From the NCBI GenBank assembly GCA_037893225.1, contig JAZGUH010000224.1, positions 930,001-994,000 of the forward strand: a stretch of DNA of 64,000 bases, given 5' to 3'. The DNA comes from Hippasteria phrygiana. Taxonomy: Eukaryota; Echinodermata; Asteroidea; Valvatida; Goniasteridae. The translations under genes and the position numbers were made by a program. The notes under the pieces are model-generated. The model saw only the letters and a program-made list of their open reading frames with translations, was not told where the DNA came from and did not search any database. Shown piece after piece: positions 1-9,734 of this stretch. Position 1 is the stretch's first letter. The number at the start of each line of letters is the position of its first letter.

Positions 1-2
1 AT

Positions 3-96
3 CCATACATGTCAAAATTACTGCATTTGGTTGATATTTCATGCAATTATGAATGAGTAAAGCAAGTCCATACCCAAGGGAATTTGACATGCATGG
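3..96. repeat. Intramonomer inverted repeat (long dyad)
   Basis: Arms at monomer positions 3-19 and 81-96 are reverse complements: 15 base pairs, one a-c mismatch (7/92) and one bulged a (17), with 61 bases between. Type H (g89) adds one mismatch and type C (g90,t91) two, so the dyad is strongest in A, B, D, F and I monomers. A short 5-bp stem (38-42 with 49-53) sits in the loop. It recurs in every monomer; this entry is the first copy. A role in cruciform or transcript structure is inference. Confidence 0.75.
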
Positions 97-140
97 AGCA
101 ATAAATAGACGGTAGCATGTACACAGATGTTGGCCGGAAA

Positions 141-170
141 GAAAATAAACATTGCGAGGTTTGAATTTTC
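141..170. repeat. Intramonomer hairpin, 10-bp stem
   Basis: Positions 141-146 pair with 165-170 and positions 147-150 pair with 159-162, with a 2-base bulge (163-164) and the 8-base loop attgcgag (151-158). Most monomers keep it intact. Type E (c148) and some J monomers (c145) lose one pair each. First copy shown; repeated through the array. Confidence 0.6.
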
Positions 171-190
171 TCCACAAGTTTTAACTCTAG

Positions 191-227
191 GAAGCCGCCG
201 ATGATTGCAACATGTAGCGCCAGATCT
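191..227. repeat. GC-rich near-invariant monomer box
   Basis: Monomer positions 191-227 are about 54% GC against 39% for the whole unit, contain three of the six CpGs and end in the BglII site. The only recurrent changes I saw are t209/t216 in I' and one mosaic. Together with positions 1-23 of the next monomer this forms about 65 bp with very little variation. Protein binding is a guess. First copy shown. Confidence 0.55.
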
Positions 228-1856
228 AAGCTATCCATACATGTCAAAATTACTGTATTTGGTTGATATTTCATGCAATTATGAATGAGTAAAGCAAGTC
301 CATACCCCAGGGAATTTGACATGCATGGAGCAATAAATAGACGGTAATATGTACACAGATGTTGGCCGGAAAGAAAATAAACATTGCGAGGTTTGAATTT
401 TCTCCACAAGTTTTAACTCTAGGAAGCCGCCGATGATTGCAACATGTAGCGCCAGATCTAAGCTATCCATACATGTCAAAATTACTGTATTTGGTTGATA
501 TTTCATGCAATTATGAATGAGTAGAGCAAGTCCATACCCCAGGGAATTTGACAGTCATGGAGCAATAAATAGAAGGTAATATGCACACAGATGTTGGCCG
601 GAAAGAAAATAAACATTGCGAGGTTTGAATTTTCTCCACAAGTTTTAACTCTAGGAAGCCGCCGATGATTGCAACATGTAGCGCCAGATCTAAGCTATCC
701 ATACATGTCAAAATTACTGCATTTGGTTGATATTTCATGCAATTATGAATGAGTAAAGCAAGTCCATACCCCAGGGAATTTGACATGCATGGAGCAATAA
801 ATAGACGGTAATATGTACACAGATGTTGGCCGGAAAGAAAATAAACATTGCGAGGTTTGAATTTTCTCCACAAGTTTTAACTCTAAGAAGCCGCCGATGA
901 TTGCAACATGTAGCGCCAGATCTAAGCTATCCATACATGTCAAAATTACTGTATTTGGTTTATATTTCATGCAATTATGAATGAGTAAAGCAAGTCCATA
1001 CCCCAGGGAATTTGACATGCATGGAGCAATAAATAGACTGTAACATGTACACAGATGTTGGCCGGAAAGAAAATACACATTGCGAGGTTTGAATTTTCTC
1101 CACAAGTTTTAACTCTAGGAAGCCGCCGATGATTGCAACATGTAGCGCCAGATCTAAGCTATCCATACATGTCAAAATTACTGTATTTGGTTTATATTTC
1201 ATGCAATTATGAATGAGTAAAGCAAGTCCATACCCCAGGGAATTTGACATGCATGGAGCAATAAATAGACGGTAACATGTACACAGATGTTGGCCGGAAA
1301 GAAAATAAACATTGCGAGGTTTGAATTTTCTCCACAAGTTTTAACTCTAGGAAGCCGCCGATGATTGCAACATGTAGCGCCAGATCTAAGCTATCCATAC
1401 ATGTCAAAATTACTGCATTTGGTTGATATTTCATGCAATTATGAATGAATAAAGCAAGTCCATACCCCAGGGAATTTGACATGCATGGAGCAATAAATAG
1501 ACGGTAACATGTACACAGATGTTGGCCGGAAAGAAAATAAACATTGCGAGGTTTGAATTTTCTCCACAAGTTTTAACTCTAGGAAGCCGCCGATGATTGC
1601 AACATGTAGCGCCAGATCTAAGCTATCCATACATGTCAAAATTACTGCATTTGGTTGATATTTCATGCAATTATGAATGAATAAAGCAAGTCCATACCCC
1701 AGGGAATTTGACGTGCATGGAGCAATAAATAGACGGTAATATGCACACAGATGTTGGCCGGAAAGAAAATAAACATTGCGAGGTTTGAATTTTCTCCACA
1801 AGTTTTAACTCTAGGAAGCCGCCGATGATTGCAACATGTAGCGCCAGATCTAAGTT

Positions 1857-3712
1857 ATCCATACATGTCAAAATTACTGTATTTGGTTGATATTTCATGC
1901 AATTATGAATGAGTAAAGCAAGTCCATACCCAAGGGAATTTGACATGCATGGAGCAATAAATAGACGGTAGCATGTACACAGATGTTGGCCGGAAAGAAA
2001 ATAAACATTGCGAGGTTTGAATTTTCTCCACAAGTTTTAACTCTAGGAAGCCGCCGATGATTGCAACATGTAGCGCCAGATCTAAGCTATCCATACATGT
2101 CAAAATTACTGTATTTGGTTGATATTTCATGCAATTATGAATGAGTAAAGCAAGTCCATACCCCAGGGAATTTGACATGCATGGAGCAATAAATAGACGG
2201 TAATATGTACACAGATGTTGGCCGGAAAGAAAATAAACATTGCGAGGTTTGAATTTTCTCCACAAGTTTTAACTCTAAGAAGCCGCCGATGATTGCAACA
2301 TGTAGCGCCAGATCTAAGCTATCCATACATGTCAAAATTACGGTATTTGGTTGATATTTCATGCAATTATGAATGAGTAGAGCAAGTCCATACCCCAGGG
2401 AATTTGACAGTCATGGAGCAATAAATAGAAGGTAATATGCACACAGATGTTGGCCGGAAAGAAAATAAACATTGCGAGGTTTGAATTTTCTCCACAAGTT
2501 TTAACTCTAGGAAGCCGCCGATGATTGCAACATGTAGCGCCAGATCTAAGCTATCCATACATGTCAAAATTACTGCATTTGGTTGATATTTCATGCAATT
2601 ATGAATGAGTAAAGCAAGTCCATACCCCAGGGAATTTGACATGCATGGAGCAATAAATAGACGGTAATATGTACACAGATGTTGGCCGGAAAGAAAATAA
2701 ACATTGCGAGGTTTGAATTTTCTCCACAAGTTTTAACTCTAAGAAGCCGCCGATGATTGCAACATGTAGCGCCAGATCTAAGCTATCCATACATGTCAAA
2801 ATTACTGTATTTGGTTTATATTTCATGCAATTATGAATGAGTAAAGCAAGTCCATACCCCAGGGAATTTGACATGCATGGAGCAATAAATAGACTGTAAC
2901 ATGTACACAGATGTTGGCCGGAAAGAAAATACACATTGCGAGGTTTGAATTTTCTCCACAAGTTTTAACTCTAGGAAGCCGCCGATGATTGCAACATGTA
3001 GCGCCAGATCTAAGCTATCCATACATGTCAAAATTACTGCATTTGGTTGATATTTCATGCAATTATGAATGAGTAAAGCAAGTCCATACCCAAGGGAATT
3101 TGACATGCATGGAGCAATAAATAGACGGTAACATGTACACAGATGTTGGCCGGAAAGAAAATAAACATTGCGAGGTTTGAATTTTCTCCACAAGTTTTAA
3201 CTCTAAGAAGCCGCCGATGATTGCAACATGTAGCGCCAGATCTAAGCTATCCATACATGTCAAAATTACTGTATTTGGTTTATATTTCATGCAATTATGA
3301 ATGAGTAAAGCAAGTCCATACCCCAGGGAATTTGACATGCATGGAGCAATAAATAGACGGTAACATGTACACAGATGTTGGCCGGAAAGAAAATAAACAT
3401 TGCGAGGTTTGAATTTTCTCCACAAGTTTTAACTCTAGGAAGCCGCCGATGATTGCAACATGTAGCGCCAGATCTAAGCTATCCATACATGTCAAAATTA
3501 CTGCATTTGGTTGATATTTCATGCAATTATGAATGAATAAAGCAAGTCCATACCCCAGGGAATTTGACGTGCATGGAGCAATAAATAGACGGTAATATGC
3601 ACACAGATGTTGGCCGGAAAGAAAATAAACATTGCGAGGTTTGAATTTTCTCCACAAGTTTTAACTCTAGGAAGCCGCCGATGATTGCAACATGTAGCGC
3701 CAGATCTAAGCT
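1857..3712 (+). repeat. 8-monomer HOR, copy 2 (variant)
   Basis: Same length and first five types as copy 1, but monomer 6 is a D/A mosaic (3017-3248), monomer 7 is F, and G is absent. Private markers are g at monomer position 22 in type C (2321-2552) and a190 in type B (2089-2320). Both recur in the copy at 9735. Confidence 0.9.
3017..3248 (+). repeat. Mosaic monomer D/A/D
   Basis: It has D markers at both ends (c24 and a190) but A markers in the middle (a76 and c116). A short A-derived patch inside a D monomer suggests gene conversion or a double exchange within 232 bp. The same mosaic is at 10895-11126, copied with its block. Confidence 0.7.
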
Positions 3713-6700
3713 ATCCATACATGTCAAAATTACTGTATTTGGTTGATATTTCATGCAATTATGAATGAGTAAAGCAAGTCCATACCCAAGGGAATTTGAC
3801 GTGCATGGAGCAATAAATAGACGGTAACATGTACACAGATGTTGGCCGGAAAGAAAATAAACATTGCGAGGTTTGAATTTTCTCCACAAGTTTTAACTCT
3901 AGGAAGCCGCCGATGATTGCAACATGTAGCGCCAGATCTAAGCTATCCATACATGTCAAAATTACTGTATTTGGTTGATATTTCATGCAATTATGAATGA
4001 GTAAAGCAAGTCCATACCCCAGGGAATTTGACATGCATGGAGCAATAAATAGACGGTAACATGTACACAGATGTTGGCCGGAAAGAAAATAAACATTGCG
4101 AGGTTTGAATTTTCTCCACAAGTTTTAACTCTAGGAAGCCGCCGATGATTGCAACATGTAGCGCCAGATCTAAGCTATCCATACATGTCAAAATTACTGC
4201 ATTTGGTTGATATTTCATGCAATTATGAATGAATAAAGCAAGTCCATACCCCAGGGAATTTGACATGCATGGAGCAATAAATAGACGGTAATATGCACAC
4301 AGATGTTGGCCGGAAAGAAAATAAACATTGCGAGGTTTGAATTTTCTCCACAAGTTTTAACTCTAGGAAGCCGCCGATGATTGCAACATGTAGCGCCAGA
4401 TCTAAGCTATCCATACATGTCAAAATTACTGCATTTGGTTGATATTTCATGCAATTATGAATGAGTAAAGCAAGTCCATACCCCAGGGAATTTGACATGC
4501 ATGGAGCAATAAATAGACGGTAATATGTACACAGATGTTGGCCGGAAAGAAAATAAACATTGCGAGGTTTGAATTTTCTCCACAAGTTTTAACTCTAAGA
4601 AGCCGCCGATGATTGCAACATGTAGCGCCAGATCTAAGCTATCCATACATGTCAAAATTACTGTATTTGGTTTATATTTCATGCAATTATGAATGAGTAA
4701 AGCAAGTCCATACCCCAGGGAATTTGACATGCATGGAGCAATAAATAGACGGTAACATGTACACAGATGTTGGCCGGAAAGAAAATAAACATTGCGAGGT
4801 TTGAATTTTCTCCACAAGTTTTAACTCTAGGAAGCCGCCGATGATTGCAACATGTAGCGCCAGATCTAAGCTATCCATACATGTCAAAATTACTGCATTT
4901 GGTTGATATTTCATGCAATTATGAATGAGTAAAGCAAGTCCATACCCCAGGGAATTTGACATGCATGGAGCAATAAATAGACGGTAATATGTACACAGAT
5001 GTTGGCCGGAAAGAAAATAAACATTGCGAGGTTTGAATTTTCTCCACAAGTTTTAACTCTAAGAAGCCGCCGATGATTGCAACATGTAGCGCCAGATCTA
5101 AGCTATCCATACATGTCAAAATTACTGTATTTGGTTTATATTTCATGCAATTATGAATGAGTAAAGCAAGTCCATACCCCAGGGAATTTGACATGCATGG
5201 AGCAATAAATAGACGGTAACATGTACACAGATGTTGGCCGGAAAGAAAATAAACATTGCGAGGTTTGAATTTTCTCCACAAGTTTTAACTCTAGGAAGCC
5301 GCCGATGATTGCAACATGTAGCGCCAGATCTAAGCTATCCATACATGTCAAAATTACTGCATTTGGTTGATATTTCATGCAATTATGAATGAATAAAGCA
5401 AGTCCATACCCCAGGGAATTTGACGTGCATGGAGCAATAAATAGACGGTAATATGCACACAGATGTTGGCCGGAAAGAAAATAAACATTGCGAGGTTTGA
5501 ATTTTCTCCACAAGTTTTAACTCTAGGAAGCCGCCGATGATTGCAACATGTAGCGCCAGATCTAAGCTATCCATACATGTCAAAATTACTGTATTTGGTT
5601 GATATTTCATGCAATTATGAATGAGTAAAGCAAGTCCATACCCAAGGGAATTTGACGTGCATGGAGCAATAAATAGACGGTAACATGTACACAGATGTTG
5701 GCCGGAAAGAAAATAAACATTGCGAGGTTTGAATTTTCTCCACAAGTTTTAACTCTAGGAAGCCGCCGATGATTGCAACATGTAGCGCCAGATCTAAGCT
5801 ATCCATACATGTCAAAATTACTGTATTTGGTTGATATTTCATGCAATTATGAATGAGTAAAGCAAGTCCATACCCCAGGGAATTTGACATGCATGGAGCA
5901 ATAAATAGACGGTAACATGTACACAGATGTTGGCCGGAAAGAAAATAAACATTGCGAGGTTTGAATTTTCTCCACAAGTTTTAACTCTAGGAAGCCGCCG
6001 ATGATTGCAACATGTAGCGCCAGATCTAAGCTATCCATACATGTCAAAATTACTGCATTTGGTTGATATTTCATGCAATTATGAATGAATAAAGCAAGTC
6101 CATACCCCAGGGAATTTGACATGCATGGAGCAATAAATAGACGGTAATATGCACACAGATGTTGGCCGGAAAGAAAATAAACATTGCGAGGTTTGAATTT
6201 TCTCCACAAGTTTTAACTCTAGGAAGCCGCCGATGATTGCAACATGTAGCGCCAGATCTAAGCTATCCATACATGTCAAAATTACTGTATTTGGTTGATA
6301 TTTCATGCAATTATTAATGAGTAAAGCAAGTCCATACCCAAGGGAATTTGACATGCATGGAGCAATAAATAGACGGTAGCATGTACACAGATGTTGGCCG
6401 GAAAGAAAATAAACATTGCGAGGTTTGAATTTTCTCCACAAGTTTTAACTCTAGGAAGCCGCCGATGATTGCAACATGTAGCGCCAGATCTAAGCTATCC
6501 ATACATGTCAAAATTACTGTATTTGGTTGATATTTCATGCAATTATGAATGAGTAAAGCAAGTCCATACCCCAGGGAATTTGACATGCATGGAGCAATAA
6601 ATAGACGGTAACATGTACACAGATGTTGGCCGGAAAGAAAATAAACATTGCGAGGTTTGAATTTTCTCCACAAGTTTTAACTCTAGGAAGCCGCCGATGA

Positions 6701-7192
6701 TTGCAACATGTAGCGCCAGATCTAAGCTATCCATACATGTCAAAATTACTGCATTTGGTTGATATTTCATGCAATTATGAATGAATAAAGCAAGTCCATA
6801 CCCCAGGGAATTTGACGTGCATGGAGCAATAAATAGACGGTAATATGCACACAGATGTTGGCCGGAAAGAAAATAAACATTGCGAGGTTTGAATTTTCTC
6901 CACAAGTTTTAACTCTAGGAAGCCGCCGATGATTGCAACATGTAGCGCCAGATCTAAGCTATCCATACATGTCAAAATTACTGTATTTGGTTGATATTTC
7001 ATGCAATTATGAATGAGTAAAGCAAGTCCATACCCCAGGGAATTTGACATCCATGGAGCAATAAATAGACGGTAACATGTACACAGATGTTGGCCGGAAA
7101 GAAAATAAACATTGCGAGGTTTGAATTTTCTCCACAAGTTTTAACTCTAGGAAGCCGCCGATGATTGCAACATGTAGCGCCAGATCTAAGCT
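3713..7192 (+). repeat. Irregular 15-monomer segment
   Basis: The order is x y z D F D F H x y z w y H y*. The four monomers H x y z at 3481-4408 recur at 5337-6264, again 1856 bp apart. D F is doubled in tandem (4409-5336). Monomer w (6265) has t51, giving 'ttattaatg'. The monomer at 6961 has c91, which I saw nowhere else. Part of the segment (from 4641) recurs at 12055 with an offset of 7414. Confidence 0.85.
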
Positions 7193-7424
7193 ATCCATAC
7201 ATGTCAAAATTACTGTATTTGGTTGATATTTCATGCAATTATGAATGAGTAGAGCAAGTCCATACCCCAGGGAATTTGACATGCATGGAGCAATAAATAG
7301 AAGGTAATATGCACACAGATGTTGGCCGGAAAGAAAATAAACATTGCGAGGTTTGAATTTTCTCCACAGGTTTTATCTCTAGGAAGCCGCCGATGATTGC
7401 AACATGTAGCGCCAGATCTAAGCT

Positions 7425-7646
7425 ATCCATACATGTCAAAATTACTGTATTTGGTTTATATTTCATGCAATTATGAATGAGTAAAGCAAGTCATACCCCA
7501 GGGAATTTGACATGCATGGAGCAATAAATTATGTACACAGATGTTGGCCGGAAAGAAAATAAACATTGCGAGGTTTGAATTTTCTCCACAAGTTTTAACT
7601 CTAAGAAGCCGCCGATGATTGCAACATGTAGCGCCAGATCTAAGCT
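7425..7646 (+). repeat. 222-bp deletion monomer (type L)
   Basis: One c of 'gtccatac' is missing and 9 bp around monomer positions 107-116 are missing, giving 'aataaattatgtaca'. The same double deletion occurs at 18319-18540, 21329-21550, 26889-27110, 28271-28492, 30585-30806 and 33131-33352. The last two have c24 and g33 fronts instead of t24/t33, so their left part comes from another type. 28271 carries a private c that gives 'gaattcgac'. Confidence 0.92.
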
Positions 7647-7878
7647 ATCCATACATGTCAAAATTACTGCATTTGGTTGATATTTCATGCAATTATGAAT
7701 GAATAAAGCAAGTCCATACCCCAGGGAATTTGACAGTCATGGAGCAATAAATAGACGGTAATATGCACACAGATGTTGGCCGGAAAGAAAATAAACATTG
7801 CGAGGTTTGAATTTTCTCCACAAGTTTTAACTCTAGGAAGCCGCCGATGATTGCAACATGTAGCGCCAGATCTAAGCT
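7647..7878 (+). repeat. Mosaic monomer H with C-type patch
   Basis: It has H markers c24, a57, c110, t116 and c120, but the C-type allele agt at 89-91 without C's a110. The C tract is therefore confined between positions 57 and 110, consistent with a short conversion tract. Confidence 0.65.
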
Positions 7879-9734
7879 ATCCATACATGTCAAAATTACT
7901 GCATTTGGTTGATATTTCATGCAATTATGAATGAGTAAAGCAAGTCCATACCCAAGGGAATTTGACATGCATGGAGCAATAAATAGACGGTAGCATGTAC
8001 ACAGATGTTGGCCGGAAAGAAAATAAACATTGCGAGGTTTGAATTTTCTCCACAAGTTTTAACTCTAGGAAGCCGCCGATGATTGCAACATGTAGCGCCA
8101 GATCTAAGCTATCCATACATGTCAAAATTACTGTATTTGGTTGATATTTCATGCAATTATGAATGAGTAAAGCAAGTCCATACCCCAGGGAATTTGACAT
8201 GCATGGAGCAATAAATAGACGGTAATATGTACACAGATGTTGGCCGGAAAGAAAATAAACATTGCGAGGTTTGAATTTTCTCCACAAGTTTTAACTCTAG
8301 GAAGCCGCCGATGATTGCAACATGTAGCGCCAGATCTAAGCTATCCATACATGTCAAAATTACTGTATTTGGTTGATATTTCATGCAATTATGAATGAGT
8401 AGAGCAAGTCCATACCCCAGGGAATTTGACAGTCATGGAGCAATAAATAGAAGGTAATATGCACACAGATGTTGGCCGGAAAGAAAATAAACATTGCGAG
8501 GTTTGAATTTTCTCCACAAGTTTTAACTCTAGGAAGCCGCCGATGATTGCAACATGTAGCGCCAGATCTAAGCTATCCATACATGTCAAAATTACTGCAT
8601 TTGGTTGATATTTCATGCAATTATGAATGAGTAAAGCAAGTCCATACCCCAGGGAATTTGACATGCATGGAGCAATAAATAGACGGTAATATGTACACAG
8701 ATGTTGGCCGGAAAGAAAATAAACATTGCGAGGTTTGAATTTTCTCCACAAGTTTTAACTCTAAGAAGCCGCCGATGATTGCAACATGTAGCGCCAGATC
8801 TAAGCTATCCATACATGTCAAAATTACTGTATTTGGTTTATATTTCATGCAATTATGAATGAGTAAAGCAAGTCCATACCCCAGGGAATTTGACATGCAT
8901 GGAGCAATAAATAGACTGTAACATGTACACAGATGTTGGCCGGAAAGAAAATACACATTGCGAGGTTTGAATTTTCTCCACAAGTTTTAACTCTAGGAAG
9001 CCGCCGATGATTGCAACATGTAGCGCCAGATCTAAGCTATCCATACATGTCAAAATTACTGTATTTGGTTTATATTTCATGCAATTATGAATGAGTAAAG
9101 CAAGTCCATACCCCAGGGAATTTGACATGCATGGAGCAATAAATAGACGGTAACATGTACACAGATGTTGGCCGGAAAGAAAATAAACATTGCGAGGTTT
9201 GAATTTTCTCCACAAGTTTTAACTCTAGGAAGCCGCCGATGATTGCAACATGTAGCGCCAGATCTAAGCTATCCATACATGTCAAAATTACTGCATTTGG
9301 TTGATATTTCATGCAATTATGAATGAATAAAGCAAGTCCATACCCCAGGGAATTTGACATGCATGGAGCAATAAATAGACGGTAACATGTACACAGATGT
9401 TGGCCGGAAAGAAAATAAACATTGCGAGGTTTGAATTTTCTCCACAAGTTTTAACTCTAGGAAGCCGCCGATGATTGCAACATGTAGCGCCAGATCTAAG
9501 CTATCCATACATGTCAAAATTACTGCATTTGGTTGATATTTCATGCAATTATGAATGAATAAAGCAAGTCCATACCCCAGGGAATTTGACGTGCATGGAG
9601 CAATAAATAGACGGTAATATGCACACAGATGTTGGCCGGAAAGAAAATAAACATTGCGAGGTTTGAATTTTCTCCACAAGTTTTAACTCTAGGAAGCCGC
9701 CGATGATTGCAACATGTAGCGCCAGATCTAAGTT
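7879..9734 (+). repeat. 8-monomer HOR, copy 3
   Basis: Same type order as 1-1856, including E (8807), G (9271) and the t231 H (9503-9734), at an offset of 7878 bp. The offset is 34 x 232 minus the 10 bp lost in the single L monomer at 7425. Confidence 0.93.

Larger units (their letters stand above)
1..232 (+). repeat. Reference monomer (type A), internal anatomy
   Basis: The unit is 232 bp with 91 G+C (39%). CpGs lie at 110, 135, 155, 196, 199 and 218. It holds a BglII site (agatct, 222-227) that seems present in every monomer, CCGG at 134-137, and an 8-bp palindrome catgcatg at 88-95. 'acatgt' occurs at 7-12, 210-215 and, in most other monomers, 115-120. Two aataaa hexamers lie at 100-105 and 144-149. 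'tccatac' occurs twice, at 2-8 and 67-73, perhaps a trace of an older internal duplication. This copy carries c24, a76 and g115. Because 232 is not a multiple of 3, reading frame shifts by one base per monomer. The phase at base 1 is my convention, not a biological boundary. Confidence 0.97.
1..1856 (+). repeat. 8-monomer HOR, copy 1 (A B C D E F G H)
   Basis: Eight monomers of 232 bp, starting at 1, 233, 465, 697, 929, 1161, 1393 and 1625. Type E (t111 and c148, at 929) and type G (at 1393) mark this HOR family and occur only in the left 12 kb. The last monomer (H) has t231. The order of types matches the unit at 7879. Confidence 0.93.
7193..7878 (+). repeat. K-L-mosaic cassette
   Basis: Three monomers: K (7193-7424, g60/a110/g177/t184), L (7425-7646, 222 bp) and an H/C mosaic (7647-7878). 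The K-L pair is otherwise found only from 18087 rightward, so this isolated copy between two 8-mer blocks looks like an exchange with the K/L family. Confidence 0.85.

Noticed and set aside
88..95. Plant RY (CATGCATG) seed regulatory element
   Set aside because: The 8-mer matches, but in a satellite it is repeated passively, is mutated in two major types, and no gene is nearby.
131..170. RNA polymerase III promoter or tRNA-derived SINE (B-box-like 'ggtttgaat', A-box-like 'tggccgg')
   Set aside because: The B-box match lacks the central c and the final cc, the A-box match is poor, and the spacing is short. No tRNA fold could be drawn.
1..232. CENP-B box
   Set aside because: The required ttcg core is absent from both strands of the standard monomer. 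A single 'ttcg' at the L monomer 28271 is a private change without the rest of the motif.
7425..7646. Insertion or excision scar of a mobile element at the 9-bp deletion or 4-bp insertion
   Set aside because: No target-site duplication or element sequence is present. The insertion (attaattt) looks like slippage in an AT-rich tract.
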